Assembly: GCA_001770855.1 (NCBI GenBank)
Contig: MESE01000094.1
Coordinates: 123,417 to 187,416 of the forward strand
DNA: 64,000 bases
From: Burkholderiales bacterium RIFCSPLOWO2_02_FULL_57_36
GTDB lineage: Bacteria > Pseudomonadota > Gammaproteobacteria > Burkholderiales > Burkholderiaceae_D
Reading direction: 5' to 3'
Shown here: piece after piece, positions 9,367 to 19,093 of the stretch
How the letters are laid out: each line of letters opens with the position of its first letter
Numbering within the stretch: the stretch's first letter is position 1
Notes under the pieces: generated by a model
Told to the model about the DNA's origin: nothing
The model's database searches: none
What the model saw: only the letters and a program-made list of their open reading frames with translations
Position numbers and translations under genes: made by a program

Positions 9367-9521
9367 ATACTCGGCGGTAGTGCCGCGCTGGAATCGCAAA
9401 TAACGCATTTACGATGCGCCACGCTCTTATCGAATGAGTACCGTCAAATCCTGGTCAGCGTGGTTGCGCTATCATGGGCCGTTGATATCCTTTTTACTCA
9501 AGCTCATCCATGATCGTGCAT

Positions 9522-9788
9522 TCAATTGAATGCACTTGCTTGCTCATTTCCTTCTCGATTTTTCAGCCAGAATCCTTTGGCGATGGCGTCATACCAATCG
9601 ATTATTAAATGAGCAATATTGTTTTGTTTTGGCATCACTCCTTGCGCCCGCGCAAAAACACGACCTGCAACTCGATTAAAGTTTAGTAAAGCTTCTTCGG
9701 TAAAAAGAAGCCGATCCTCGCTTGAAGCATACGAGCGGAATTTGTCTTTGTGACGGTGTCGACATTTGATGCGGATGACTTGCATCAA
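9522..9788 (-). CDS. Doubtful small ORF, possible orphan or remnant
   Basis: 88 codons on the minus strand, starting at a TTG just before an ATG. It encodes a basic N-terminus (IKCRHRHKDKF) and a helical C-terminal half (NNIAHLIIDWYDAIAKGFW). No Shine-Dalgarno and no family recognised. The flanks 9367-9521 and 9789-9944 show no other gene. It may be a degraded gene fragment or a chance ORF. Confidence 0.25.
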   Translation of the reverse strand: MMQVIRIKCRHRHKDKFRSYASSEDRLLFTEEALLNFNRVAGRVFARAQGVMPKQNNIAHLIIDWYDAIAKGFWLKNREGNEQASAFN

Positions 9789-9944
9789 ATGGCAACCGCC
9801 AATCTTTTGTGATGGTGTCTATGTCAGTGAAGCGCCGATCTACTCTCGACAGTCTGGTTAATTATTATCGTATTTTCCGGGTCCACTCCGGCCGTATCAA
9901 GTCGTTATACTTCGCAGTTCGACTGACAATGTAAGGTCTGAAGG

Positions 9945-10544
9945 TCAGTCTTTATCGAATTTGCGCAGGTCTTCAAGCGTATTGATATTTTGGAATGCGT
10001 CTTCGTTTGAAAAGTGCACTTTTGCCGCGCACAGCGACGCGTGCCATGCAGTGATTTTGCGACCGCCAGCGCCAATATATCGGTTTAGATCGGGTAGCAA
10101 AGCGGTTCTCAACAGACAGAACACCGGATGAATTTGCTCCATATCGTTGATGCCGGTGACTGCAAATGCCAAATCCGCATTTTGCATGCTCAGGCCATTG
10201 CCGAGTGCGGCCACCAAATCAAGCGGTAAAAATGGCGAGTCGCATGGCGCGGTGACGAGATACTCGGTGCTGCAATAACTCAATGCAGTTTGCAAGCCCG
10301 CCAATGGCCCTGCAAAATTTCCCACTTCATCAGGCCGTACAGGCACTCCAAATGCTTCGTAGGCAGCAACATTCCGGTTCGCGCTGATCGTCAACGTGCT
10401 TACTTGCGGTGCGAGCCGCGTGATCGCATGCAGCGCCATTGGTATGCCTCTCAGCAATTGCAGACCTTTGTCCGCTTCGCCCATTCTCGATCCGCGGCCG
10501 CCCGCCAGAATTAACCCGGTAATCTGATCAATTTGAATTGTCAT
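9945..10544 (-). CDS. mobA: Molybdenum cofactor guanylyltransferase
   Basis: Transfers GMP from GTP to molybdopterin to make the guanine-dinucleotide cofactor used by DMSO-reductase-type enzymes. It has 199 residues, normal for MobA. The nucleotide-binding loop LILAGGRGSRMGEADKGLQLL lies near residues 11-31, and APCDSPFLPLDL supplies the metal-binding aspartate region. The gene stands alone; no other moa or mob genes are nearby. It is divergent from the Fe-S carrier gene, with about 205 bp between them. Confidence 0.92.
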   Translation of the reverse strand: MTIQIDQITGLILAGGRGSRMGEADKGLQLLRGIPMALHAITRLAPQVSTLTISANRNVAAYEAFGVPVRPDEVGNFAGPLAGLQTALSYCSTEYLVTAPCDSPFLPLDLVAALGNGLSMQNADLAFAVTGINDMEQIHPVFCLLRTALLPDLNRYIGAGGRKITAWHASLCAAKVHFSNEDAFQNINTLEDLRKFDKD

Positions 10545-10749
10545 GATGAATCAGAGATGAAATAAGCATGGAGAATCTCTCGCGATAACAAACAGAGGGA
10601 TTGTAATCCTGACTGCGGCAATGGCAAAACCGGATCCCTATCGCACTATCAGAACCGAATCGAAGAAAAGATAGGAAATCGCTGGAAATCAGTAGGTGGC
10701 CATACTGTAATTTGGTTTAGACTTATTGCCATATCGATCAGGAGAAGCA

Positions 10750-11838
10750 ATGAGCATTACTAACGAAGCAGTCAAGGCGGCGCTGGCGCAGGTCATCGAC
10801 CCGAACACCGGGAAAGATTTGATCTCAAGCAAGTCCGCAAAAAATTTTCGGCTGGACGGTTCCACCGTCAGCATCGACATTGAACTTGGTTATCCGGCGA
10901 AGAGCCAGTTCGAGTTTATTCGGGATAGCGCGGCAAAGGCGATTCGCGGCGTCGATGGCGTCACCGATGCCAACGTCAACGTATATTCCAAAATTGTCGC
11001 TCATGCCGCGCAACGCGGGGTGAAGCTGTTGTCCAATGTGAAGAATATTATCGCGGTAGCGTCCGGCAAAGGCGGCGTCGGAAAATCGACCACCGCGGTC
11101 AATCTTGCGCTGGCGCTGGCGGCGGAAGGAGCGCAAGTCGGCATTCTGGACGCAGATATTTATGGACCGTCGCAGCCGATGATGATGGGAATTACCGGAC
11201 GTCCGGAGACTACCGACGGCAAGACCATGGAGCCTTTGGAGAATCATGGTGTGCAGGTTTCCAGTATCGGGTTCCTGATCAATCCCGATGAGCCGATGGT
11301 CTGGCGCGGCCCGATGGTAACCCAGGCATTGCAACAGTTGCTTGAGCAAACCAACTGGCGCGATCTTGATTATCTGATTGTCGACATGCCCCCGGGAACC
11401 GGCGACATTCAACTGACCTTATCGCAAAAGGTTCCGGTGACAGGTGCCGTTATCGTCACCACACCGCAGGATATTGCATTGCTGGATGCGCGCAAGGGCC
11501 TGAAGATGTTTGAAAAAGTCGGCATTCCGATTCTCGGCATCGTCGAAAACATGAGCATGCACATCTGCTCCAACTGCGGACATGCAGAACCGATTTTCGG
11601 GCAAGGCGGCGGAGAGAAAATGTGCGGCGAGTACGGTGTTGAATTCCTGGGCGCGTTGCCGCTGACCATGTCGATTCGTGAACAGACCGACTCGGGTAAG
11701 CCGACGGTCGTTGCCGATCCGGAGGGACAGGTGGCGCGGATTTACATGGCTATTGCGCGCAAGGTTGCAATCAAGGTTGCGGAAAAAACCAAAGACATGT
11801 CGAGCAAATTTCCAAGTATCGTTATCAAGAACGATTGA
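10750..11838 (+). CDS. apbC: Iron-sulfur cluster carrier protein (ApbC/Mrp)
   Basis: Cytosolic P-loop ATPase that binds and transfers 4Fe-4S clusters. The ATG at 10750 is chosen over 10726 because AGGAG lies 5 nt upstream; this gives 362 residues. An N-terminal MIP18/DUF59 domain (about 1-85) precedes the deviant Walker A GKGGVGKST at 106-114. The DMPPGTGD switch is near 212-219, and the cluster-binding CxxC (Cys273 and Cys276) lies in HICSNCG. It is monocistronic here, convergent with a DUF3135 gene 41 bp beyond. Confidence 0.93.
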   Translation: MSITNEAVKAALAQVIDPNTGKDLISSKSAKNFRLDGSTVSIDIELGYPAKSQFEFIRDSAAKAIRGVDGVTDANVNVYSKIVAHAAQRGVKLLSNVKNIIAVASGKGGVGKSTTAVNLALALAAEGAQVGILDADIYGPSQPMMMGITGRPETTDGKTMEPLENHGVQVSSIGFLINPDEPMVWRGPMVTQALQQLLEQTNWRDLDYLIVDMPPGTGDIQLTLSQKVPVTGAVIVTTPQDIALLDARKGLKMFEKVGIPILGIVENMSMHICSNCGHAEPIFGQGGGEKMCGEYGVEFLGALPLTMSIREQTDSGKPTVVADPEGQVARIYMAIARKVAIKVAEKTKDMSSKFPSIVIKND

Positions 11839-11879
11839 CCGCGGACGCGGCGCCTGGAGCGCATGATTCGCATGCTTTA

Positions 11880-12212
11880 TCAAGGATCATGTTTTCGTAG
11901 CCGTTCGATAATCAGCACAGTCTGCAATTCCGCCAATGCATACTGCGCTTTTTCCCACCCGCATCTCAGTTGAATCAATGATTGCTGCATCATCTTGAAA
12001 GCAAGCATCATCGATTCGATCGGGTTGGATGCAGCTTCGCGGGCCGCATCGATCTGTTTTAATATTAACTCCAGTGCAGGACGCTGTTCCTCGGGTGCGC
12101 GCCCGACAGCGTCCCATAGCAGTTGCTTGCGAAACGCCTCAAACGATTCAGGATTTTCCTTATACAGCGCCACCAGCACATCAAAATCCGGAAGACGAAT
12201 ACCTAAGCTCAT
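11880..12212 (-). CDS. DUF3135 family protein
   Basis: 110 residues, soluble and mostly helical. It begins with the LPDFDVLVALYKENPESFEAFR pattern I associate with DUF3135 of proteobacteria, followed by a helical stretch NPIESMMLAFKMMQQSLIQL. No catalytic residues or known partner are evident. It stands between apbC (convergent) and the hisC end of the minus-strand cluster, with about 175 bp of non-coding DNA upstream. Role unknown. Confidence 0.7.
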   Translation of the reverse strand: MSLGIRLPDFDVLVALYKENPESFEAFRKQLLWDAVGRAPEEQRPALELILKQIDAAREAASNPIESMMLAFKMMQQSLIQLRCGWEKAQYALAELQTVLIIERLRKHDP

Positions 12213-12387
12213 TTTTTGCTCCTGCCCGTGTCATTAGCTTAGGTATAAACGCTTCGTGTCTCCTTGTTCTTGTGACCGCTCAACGCAGACGTTTGACTGC
12301 ACTGCCAGACCGCAAATAGTAGGGAAAGGGCGGGAGTCCGGTTATGGCATGGAAATTTTTTTCATGAATGCAATCTCATGCTTTGTT

Positions 12388-13467
12388 TCAGCCAGACGAG
12401 TTTTTTGATGCATTCAGGTAAGCGTCAAGTTCCGAGATGAAGGCTTCGCATTGCTGATCGGTACCGATGGTTACACGGAGAAACTGCTCAATACGCGGCA
12501 GCCGGAAATGGCGGACAAGAATGCTTTTGCTGCGTAACCATGCCGCCAGTTGCGCGGCATCGTGGGCCGGATGGCGCATCAGGATGAAATTCGCCGCGGA
12601 GGGGAGTATGGAAAAGCCCAGGATTTCAAGCTTTTCGATCAATGCGTCGCGAGTGGCGATGATTGCGGCGCGTGTGCGCTGAAAATATTCCTCATCGGAA
12701 AATGAGGCGACTGCACCTGCAATCGCAATCCGATCCAGCGGATAGGAATTGAAGCTGTTCTTGACACGATCCAGTGCCTCGATCAAATCCGGGTGTCCGA
12801 CTGCGAATCCGACCCGCAAGCCTGCCAGCGAACGCGATTTGGACAAGGTTTGAACCACGAGCAGGTTAGGATAACGTTCAATCAGCGGAATCGCAGTCTG
12901 GCCGCCGAAATCGATATAGGCCTCATCGATTACAACGACCGATTCACGATTTGCGGCCGCGATTTTCTCAATACGATCCAACGGGAGCAGGCGCCCGGTC
13001 GGCGCATTCGGATTGGGAAATATGATGCCGCCGTTGGGTTGCAGATAACCCGCGGTCTCGATACTGAAATCGTCAGCCAGCGGCACGGTGTTGTACGCGA
13101 TTTCATACAGGCCGCAGTACACCGGATAAAAGCTGTAACTGATATCCGGAAACAGAATCGGCCGATCATGCCTGAGCAAGCCGAGAAAGGTGTGCGCCAG
13201 CACTTCATCGGAACCGTTACCGACAAATATCTGTTGCGCCGACACGCCGTGATATTGCGCGATCGCCTGCTTTAACCGGTCGGCATTCGGGTCGGGATAC
13301 AGCCGCAATCCCGGGCCGATTTCCTCCCGCATTGCCTGCAATGCGATCAGCGAAGGGGGATAGGGATTCTCGTTGGTATTGAGCTTGATCAGCTTATCGA
13401 TTTTCGGCTGCTCACCCGGCACGTAGGGCGTCAAACCTTGTACGACGGCACTCCAGTATTTACTCAT
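12388..13467 (-). CDS. hisC: Histidinol-phosphate aminotransferase
   Basis: PLP enzyme converting imidazole-acetol phosphate and glutamate to histidinol phosphate. The frame stays open to 13533, but [20 protein letters not shown] from 13467 is the normal N-terminus; this gives 359 residues. Motifs are [31 protein letters not shown] and [15 protein letters not shown], where the first lysine should bind PLP. It lies about 95 bp downstream of alaC and closes the minus-strand run; no other his genes are in the window. It may be a second hisC or one separated from the main his operon. Confidence 0.92.
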   Translation of the reverse strand: MSKYWSAVVQGLTPYVPGEQPKIDKLIKLNTNENPYPPSLIALQAMREEIGPGLRLYPDPNADRLKQAIAQYHGVSAQQIFVGNGSDEVLAHTFLGLLRHDRPILFPDISYSFYPVYCGLYEIAYNTVPLADDFSIETAGYLQPNGGIIFPNPNAPTGRLLPLDRIEKIAAANRESVVVIDEAYIDFGGQTAIPLIERYPNLLVVQTLSKSRSLAGLRVGFAVGHPDLIEALDRVKNSFNSYPLDRIAIAGAVASFSDEEYFQRTRAAIIATRDALIEKLEILGFSILPSAANFILMRHPAHDAAQLAAWLRSKSILVRHFRLPRIEQFLRVTIGTDQQCEAFISELDAYLNASKNSSG

Positions 13468-13563
13468 TCGACAGGTCCAAAAGTGATGTGGGAGCGATAA
13501 ATGCCGCGATGTCATGCGCATTGTCTTGCACATGACATCGCGGAAATGCGGCGCGCGGAAAAA

Positions 13564-14775
13564 TCAAGCGGGTTTCAAGGCTTGGTCGTCACGGAACATG
13601 GTCTTGATTCCGCGTATCGCCTGCCGGATGCGCGCCTCGTTTTCAATCAGTGCAAAACGAACGTACTCGTCGCCGTATTCACCGAAACCGATGCCGGGTG
13701 ACACGCATACTTTCGCTTTTTCCAGTAATTGCTTGGCGAACTCCAGAGAGCCGAGCTGGCGGTAATGTTCCGGTATGCGCGCCCAGATGTACATCGATGC
13801 CTTGGGAATATCCACCATCCAGCCGGCTTCGTGCAATCCCTTGGCCAGCACGTCGCGCCTGCTCTGGTATTTTGCGCAGATCTCCTTGACGCAGCTCTGA
13901 TCGCCTTCGAGCGCTGCAATCGCGGCGACCTGCACCGGCGTGAAGCTGCCGTAGTCGTGATAGCTCTTGATGCGCGCCAATGCGGAGACCAGTTCGGAAT
14001 TCCCGACCATGAATCCAATACGCCATCCGGCCATGTTGTAACTCTTCGACATCGTGAAAAATTCCACGGCGACATCGCGCGCACCCGGAACCTGCATGAT
14101 GGACGGCGCTTTCCAGCCGTCGAAAACGATATCCGCGTAAGCCAGGTCATGCACCACCAGGATGTTGTGCTCCTTCGCAAGCTTGACGACACGTTCGAAA
14201 AATTCCAGCTCCACGCATTGCGAAGTAGGATTCGATGGAAAGCCCAGTACCATCATTTTCGGCTTGGGATAACTCTCCCGTATCGCGCGTTCCAGCTCAG
14301 CGAAAAAATCGACGCCGGGCGCCATTCGCACCGAACGAATGTCCGCGCCGGCAATCACCGCGCCGTAGATATGAATCGGATAGCTCGGATTCGGCACCAG
14401 CACGGTGTCGCCGCGATCCAGTGTGGCCAGCATCAGATGCGCCAGCCCTTCCTTGGAGCCGATCGTGACGATCGCTTCGGTGTCGGGATCGATGTCGACA
14501 TCGAAGCGGTCCTTGTACCAGTGCGCGATTGCGCGGCGCAGCCTGGGAATGCCTTTGGAAGTCGAATAGCCGTGCGTGTCAGGCCGTTTCGATGCCTCGA
14601 TCAGCTTTTCAACGATATGCGGCGGCGTGGCGCCGTCGGGGTTGCCCATCGACATATCGACGATGTCTTCGCCGCGGCGGCGAGCCGCCATCTTCAATTC
14701 AGCGGTGATGTTGAAAACGTAAGGGGGGAGGCGATCGATGCGCGAAAACCTGCGCGGAGCTGGGGATAAGGACAT
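13564..14775 (-). CDS. alaC: Alanine-synthesising aminotransferase (AlaC type)
   Basis: Class I/II PLP aminotransferase, 403 residues, using pyruvate or similar acceptors. The N-terminus [20 protein letters not shown] and the [12 protein letters not shown] motif are typical of the AlaC/YfdZ family. [15 protein letters not shown] carries the PLP lysine, and [16 protein letters not shown] is the family's C-terminal part with the carboxylate-binding arginine. As I recall, betaproteobacteria often have alaC before hom-thrC; here it lies instead between a CoA-transferase and hisC. Aspartate aminotransferase activity is a weaker alternative. Confidence 0.88.
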   Translation of the reverse strand: MSLSPAPRRFSRIDRLPPYVFNITAELKMAARRRGEDIVDMSMGNPDGATPPHIVEKLIEASKRPDTHGYSTSKGIPRLRRAIAHWYKDRFDVDIDPDTEAIVTIGSKEGLAHLMLATLDRGDTVLVPNPSYPIHIYGAVIAGADIRSVRMAPGVDFFAELERAIRESYPKPKMMVLGFPSNPTSQCVELEFFERVVKLAKEHNILVVHDLAYADIVFDGWKAPSIMQVPGARDVAVEFFTMSKSYNMAGWRIGFMVGNSELVSALARIKSYHDYGSFTPVQVAAIAALEGDQSCVKEICAKYQSRRDVLAKGLHEAGWMVDIPKASMYIWARIPEHYRQLGSLEFAKQLLEKAKVCVSPGIGFGEYGDEYVRFALIENEARIRQAIRGIKTMFRDDQALKPA

Positions 14776-14947
14776 GTTTTCTTTCTCGTAAGCGCCCGGA
14801 ACCGTCCGAGCGACGTTGGCACTGATTTTTCTCGTGGTGGAGAAGTTGTGCCGAGAATGATTTTATCGAAGGATGGGCGCTCGCACAATCGGTTGATCGA
14901 CGTTTCGATGCCGCGACGTCGACTTCACGGCAATTGCCAATACCGGA

Positions 14948-16036
14948 TTACCCGATAAACCGGGGTACCGGGCCGGTGGCGAAATAATCACCTTCGGTCG
15001 CATGCGTTGCGTGTACTACCGCATGTCGTTCCATGAACAACGGATGCGCGATCGCTTCGTCGGTTCGCAGAATGGGCGATACGCAGCAATCGGAGGTATT
15101 GAATATGCCGGCCCACGCTTCCATCGTTCGCGTGGCGAAAATCGCGTCCAGCTCGGCCTTGACCGCCATCGCGTCCTCGCCGCCGACCTGCTGCCCGAAG
15201 GCCCAGTGTTTTTGTTTCAGATCCGGCCGCCCCAGCACATCGCAGCAGGTTTCCCAAAACTTCAACTCAAGCGCGCCGACCGCCATGAAGCGGTTATCGC
15301 TGGTTCGATAAACGTTGTAGCAGGGCACGCCGCCCGTCAATAAATCCCGCCCGGGCTCGGCAGTCTTGCCGAAATTGTTGACCGCGACTAGCGGCATGAT
15401 GTTGTGCGCGAAGACAGTATCGGTCATCGAAACATCGACGAACCGGCCTGGCCCACCCATTTTGACGCCCAGCAGGGCCGCAAGAATGCCTTGCACCGCG
15501 GCTTGCGATCCACCGAGCAGATCGCCGACCTGCAGGTTGCCGAGAGCGGGCGTGCCGTCCGGTCCGACATTCTGTTCCAGCATGCCAGCGTATCCGATGT
15601 AGTTGATGTCATGTCCGGCCCGAAGTGCAAACGGTCCATCCTGCCCATAGCCGGAAATGGCGCACATGACCAGCTTCGGGTTGCGTTGCTTCAGGATGTT
15701 CCATCCGACGCCGAGTTTGTCCATTACGCCTGGACGAAAACTTTCAACCACGACATCGGCCGTTTCAACCATATCGAGAAACTGCTTGCGCTGATCTTCG
15801 TTTTTCAGATCGAGTTGAACGAAGCGCTTGCCGCGGTTGACCGCGACGAAGAACTGCGACACTTCATGCCGTACCCGGCCCATGGTGCGCGCATAGTCGC
15901 CGATATCGGGATCTTCGATCTTGATGACTTCCGCGCCCATGTCGGCTAAATGCATCGTCGCAACCGGGCCTGGAAGCAGGCGGGTAAGGTCAAGGACGCG
16001 GATGCCGGCTAAGGGTTTGTCGATTGCCTGGGTCAT
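14948..16036 (-). CDS. Family III CoA-transferase (CaiB/AMACR type)
   Basis: 362 residues from the ATG at 16036, preceded by GAGACGAGAAAAC; the longer frame from 16135 has no support. The start DKPLAGIRVLDLTRLLPGP and GHDINY near residues 141-146, with catalytic Asp143, place it in the CaiB-BaiF family near alpha-methylacyl-CoA racemases. It could racemise 2-methylacyl-CoA or transfer CoA between acids; the sequence does not decide. It sits 57 nt beyond the ABC-F gene in the same direction. There are no fatty-acid degradation genes beside it. Confidence 0.88.
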   Translation of the reverse strand: MTQAIDKPLAGIRVLDLTRLLPGPVATMHLADMGAEVIKIEDPDIGDYARTMGRVRHEVSQFFVAVNRGKRFVQLDLKNEDQRKQFLDMVETADVVVESFRPGVMDKLGVGWNILKQRNPKLVMCAISGYGQDGPFALRAGHDINYIGYAGMLEQNVGPDGTPALGNLQVGDLLGGSQAAVQGILAALLGVKMGGPGRFVDVSMTDTVFAHNIMPLVAVNNFGKTAEPGRDLLTGGVPCYNVYRTSDNRFMAVGALELKFWETCCDVLGRPDLKQKHWAFGQQVGGEDAMAVKAELDAIFATRTMEAWAGIFNTSDCCVSPILRTDEAIAHPLFMERHAVVHATHATEGDYFATGPVPRFIG

Positions 16037-16092
16037 GTTTTCTCGTCTCGAAGTTTCCAGCAATTTTTTTGCGCCCGGCAGTGCCGATCGGA

Positions 16093-18093
16093 TTACACGG
16101 CCAACTGTTCCAGCGCTTCCTGTTGCTCCAGCCATTCGGCTTCAAGCTGCTCCAGCTCTTTCGCGTAAAAAGCCTGATCGGCCAGCAGCTTTTTCAATTC
16201 ATGCTTGTTGTCTTTATCGTAGATTTCCGGGACAGCCAACTTCGCATCGACAACCGCCTTTTGTGCGGCGCGCTTGGCAATCTGTTCGTCGAGCTTTTTA
16301 AGCTTGGATTCGATAGGCTTCTTGATGGCCGCTAGCTTTTGCCGTTCTTCCGCGTCGTTGCGCTTTTGCGCGCGCTTGTCGCTGTTTTGCGCAGCTGACG
16401 AGGCGGGCGCGACGACCGCACTGGCGGTTTTGGCGGCGGTCAACGGCAGTGCCGTATTGGTATTGCCGGTCTTTGTAGCCAGCTTGGTTTTGAACAGCCA
16501 GTCGCGATAATCGTCCAGGTCACCGTCGAACGGCTGCAGCTTGCCGTCGGCAACAATGATGAATTGATCGGTGGTGGCGCGCAGCAAATGCCGATCATGT
16601 GAAACAACCACCAGTGTGCCTTCGAACTGCGCCAGCGCCATGGTCAACGCTTCACGCGTTTCCAGGTCGAGGTGATTGGTCGGTTCATCCAGCAGCAGCA
16701 GGTTCGGACGTTGCCAGACGATCAGCGCCAGCGCCAGCCGCGCCTTTTCACCGCCTGAAAACGGCTCGATCTTGCTGGTTACCATCTGGCCGTTGAAGTT
16801 GAAGCTGCCCAGGAAATTGCGCAATTCCTGCTCGCGTACATTCGGTGCGATGCGGCCGAGATGCCATAGCGGGGATTCTTCATGACGCAGCATTTCAACC
16901 TGGTGCTGAGCGAAGTAGCCGATCGCCAAACCTTTACCGAACTGCGAGTCGCCGCTCAATGGTTTGAGTTCGCCGGCAATGGTTTTGATCAGCGTTGATT
17001 TGCCTGCGCCATTGACCCCGAGCAGCCCGATCCTTTGACCGATCTGCAATGAAAAATCAATCCCGGACACAATCGTCTTTTCAGTGACGCTATGGTCGGT
17101 TTCACTTTCAATCCGGTAGCCGGCATTGACATGCTCCATCACCAGCAGCGGATTGGGCGCATTCAAAGGTTCGCGGAACTCGAATGAAAACTCCGCTGCC
17201 GCACGCAGCGGCGCCAATTCTTCCATTTTCGCCAGTGCTTTCATCCGGCTTTGCGCCTGGCGAGCCTTGCTGGCCTGCGCCTTGAACCGGTTGATGAACG
17301 ATTCGAGATGGGCGCGCTGGCGTGTCTGCTTCTCCAATGCACCTTGCGCCAGGATCATTTGCGCTGCGCGCTGGCGCTCGAACGATGAATAGTTGCCCGA
17401 ATACCGTTTTAGTTTGCGCTCGTCGATATGCACGATCACATTGACCACGCCATCGAGAAAATCCCGATCGTGCGAAATGATGATCAGCGTGCCGGGATAG
17501 CGCTTGAGCCAGTCTTCGAGCCAGATGATCGCGTCCAGATCCAGATGGTTGGTCGGTTCGTCCAGCAACAGCAGATCGGATGGACACATCAGCGCCTGCG
17601 CCAGATTCAGCCGCATGCGCCAGCCGCCGGAAAAACTTGCGACCGGCTGCTGCATTTGCTCCATCGTGAAACCGAGGCCGGTCAGCAATTGCTCGCCGCG
17701 CGAGCGCACCGTATACGCGTCCGCGTCGGCCAGTGCGCTGTACAGTTCGCCGATCAGCGTGCCGTTGGCCGCGCTTTCCGGTTCGCTTTCCAGGAACGCG
17801 AGTTCGTCTTCCAGTCGCCGCAATGTGACGTCGCCATCGATCGCGTATTCGAGAGCCGGGCGGTCGAGCGCAGGGGTTTCCTGCGCAACGTAGGCCATGC
17901 GCCATTTTGACGGAAAGTCGATTTCGCCCTGGTCGGCGTGCAGTTCTCCACGCAACAGGCCGAACAGGCTCGACTTGCCTGCGCCATTGGCGCCGATCAG
18001 GCCGATCTTGTCGCCGGGATTGAGTGTGACATCGACGTTGTCCAACAACGGCTTGATGCCTCGCATGAGGCTGACTTGCTGAAAACGTATCAT
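16093..18093 (-). CDS. ABC-F ATPase, YheS-like
   Basis: Soluble twin-ATPase of the ABC-F family, which acts on ribosomes rather than in membranes. 666 residues: first cassette with GANGAGKSS near 34-42, SFSGGWRMRLNLAQAL and LLLLDEPTNHLD; a linker rich in Arg/Lys/Gln around 230-290; second cassette with GVNGAGKST, PFSGGEKARLALAL and LLLLDEPTNHLDLETRE; then an Ala-rich linker and a charged coiled-coil tail from about 570. The start MIRFQQVSLMRG resembles YheS more than Uup or EttA. It follows prmB by 35 nt. Confidence 0.9.
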   Translation of the reverse strand: MIRFQQVSLMRGIKPLLDNVDVTLNPGDKIGLIGANGAGKSSLFGLLRGELHADQGEIDFPSKWRMAYVAQETPALDRPALEYAIDGDVTLRRLEDELAFLESEPESAANGTLIGELYSALADADAYTVRSRGEQLLTGLGFTMEQMQQPVASFSGGWRMRLNLAQALMCPSDLLLLDEPTNHLDLDAIIWLEDWLKRYPGTLIIISHDRDFLDGVVNVIVHIDERKLKRYSGNYSSFERQRAAQMILAQGALEKQTRQRAHLESFINRFKAQASKARQAQSRMKALAKMEELAPLRAAAEFSFEFREPLNAPNPLLVMEHVNAGYRIESETDHSVTEKTIVSGIDFSLQIGQRIGLLGVNGAGKSTLIKTIAGELKPLSGDSQFGKGLAIGYFAQHQVEMLRHEESPLWHLGRIAPNVREQELRNFLGSFNFNGQMVTSKIEPFSGGEKARLALALIVWQRPNLLLLDEPTNHLDLETREALTMALAQFEGTLVVVSHDRHLLRATTDQFIIVADGKLQPFDGDLDDYRDWLFKTKLATKTGNTNTALPLTAAKTASAVVAPASSAAQNSDKRAQKRNDAEERQKLAAIKKPIESKLKKLDEQIAKRAAQKAVVDAKLAVPEIYDKDNKHELKKLLADQAFYAKELEQLEAEWLEQQEALEQLAV

Positions 18094-18128
18094 TACTTGA
18101 ATTCTTTACTGTTCATCTGTATCGGGTG

Positions 18129-19013
18129 TTATTTCAATTGATCTGCGGTCAGCAGGAAAACCATGTCGTCGCCGGCGCTGGTCGATAACCAGGTCAACTC
18201 CAGATTCGGAAAAGCCGCTTCCGCATGTATTCGCTCGTTGCCGATCTCGACCATCAAGATGCCATGTTCGGTCAGGCGCTCGGCGGCGCCGGCGACAATT
18301 TTGCGTACCAGATCCATCCCGTCACTGCCGCCTGCCAATGCAATCCGCGGTTCGCGTTGGTATTCTTCCGGCAATTTGTCCATCGATTGCGCATTCACAT
18401 ACGGCGGATTGGTGACGATCAGGTCGTACTTCTTTTTTGGCACGTTCGCGTACAAATCCGACTCGATCAACGTGATCCGGTCCTGCAATTCGTATTCTTC
18501 GACGTTGCGCTTCGCTACTGCGAGCGCATCCGCGGAAACATCCACCGCATCGATATGCGCATTCTGAAACGCATCGGCCAGCATGATCGGCAGACAGCCG
18601 GAACCGGTGCAAAGCTCAAGAATATTGCTGACGGAATCGGGATCGCCGACCCACGGCGAGAATTGTTCGCGGATCAGCTCGCTGATGAAGGAACGCGGCA
18701 CGATGACGCGCTGATCGACATAGAAACGGTAGCCGTCCAGCCACGCTTCGCCGGTGATGTAAGCGGCCGGTACGCGTTGCGTTGCGCGCTGTTCGATCAC
18801 GTTCAGGAGCGCATCGATTTCTTCGGGCAGCAGCCTCGCATCGAGAAACGGGTCGAGTTTATCGATCGGCAATTTGAGCGTGTGCAAAAGCAGGTATGCC
18901 GCTTCGTCGAATGCATTGCTGCTGCCATGGCCGAAAACCAGCTTGGCCGTATTGAAGCGGGTCACTGCGTAACGCAGCAGATCGCGCAGTGTCGAAAAGT
19001 TGTTTGATGTCAT
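18129..19013 (-). CDS. prmB: Ribosomal protein L3 glutamine N5-methyltransferase
   Basis: SAM-dependent methylase predicted to modify a glutamine of ribosomal protein L3. MTSNNFSTLRDLLRYAVTRF from 19013 gives 294 residues. A GTG at 19052 would add 13 residues but lies in a palindromic repeat. ILELCTGSGCLPIMLA is the SAM-binding motif I, and VTNPPYVNAQSM is the NPPY signature of glutamine methylases. The helical N-terminal domain and VPRSFISELI are typical of PrmB rather than PrmC. It lies between dapE and the ABC-F gene, all on the minus strand. Confidence 0.9.
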   Translation of the reverse strand: MTSNNFSTLRDLLRYAVTRFNTAKLVFGHGSSNAFDEAAYLLLHTLKLPIDKLDPFLDARLLPEEIDALLNVIEQRATQRVPAAYITGEAWLDGYRFYVDQRVIVPRSFISELIREQFSPWVGDPDSVSNILELCTGSGCLPIMLADAFQNAHIDAVDVSADALAVAKRNVEEYELQDRITLIESDLYANVPKKKYDLIVTNPPYVNAQSMDKLPEEYQREPRIALAGGSDGMDLVRKIVAGAAERLTEHGILMVEIGNERIHAEAAFPNLELTWLSTSAGDDMVFLLTADQLK

Positions 19014-19042
19014 CTGAAAAGGTGGAGGCGGGTGAATGAAAA

Positions 19043-19077
19043 ACTCCTTCACCCTGTCTCTTTCCCATCGGGAAAGG
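19043..19077. repeat. Short palindromic element
   Basis: TTTCCCATCGGGAAA forms a small hairpin flanked by CACCCTGTCTC. It resembles in style the CTCTCCCC-type element at 29560-29592; both look like dispersed intergenic palindromes. Confidence 0.4.
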
Positions 19078-19093
19078 CATACAAAAGGCTAGT

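Noticed and set aside
13729..14769. 346-codon plus-strand ORF opposite alaC
   Set aside because: Antisense shadow of an intact, recognisable aminotransferase; no start signals or family match.
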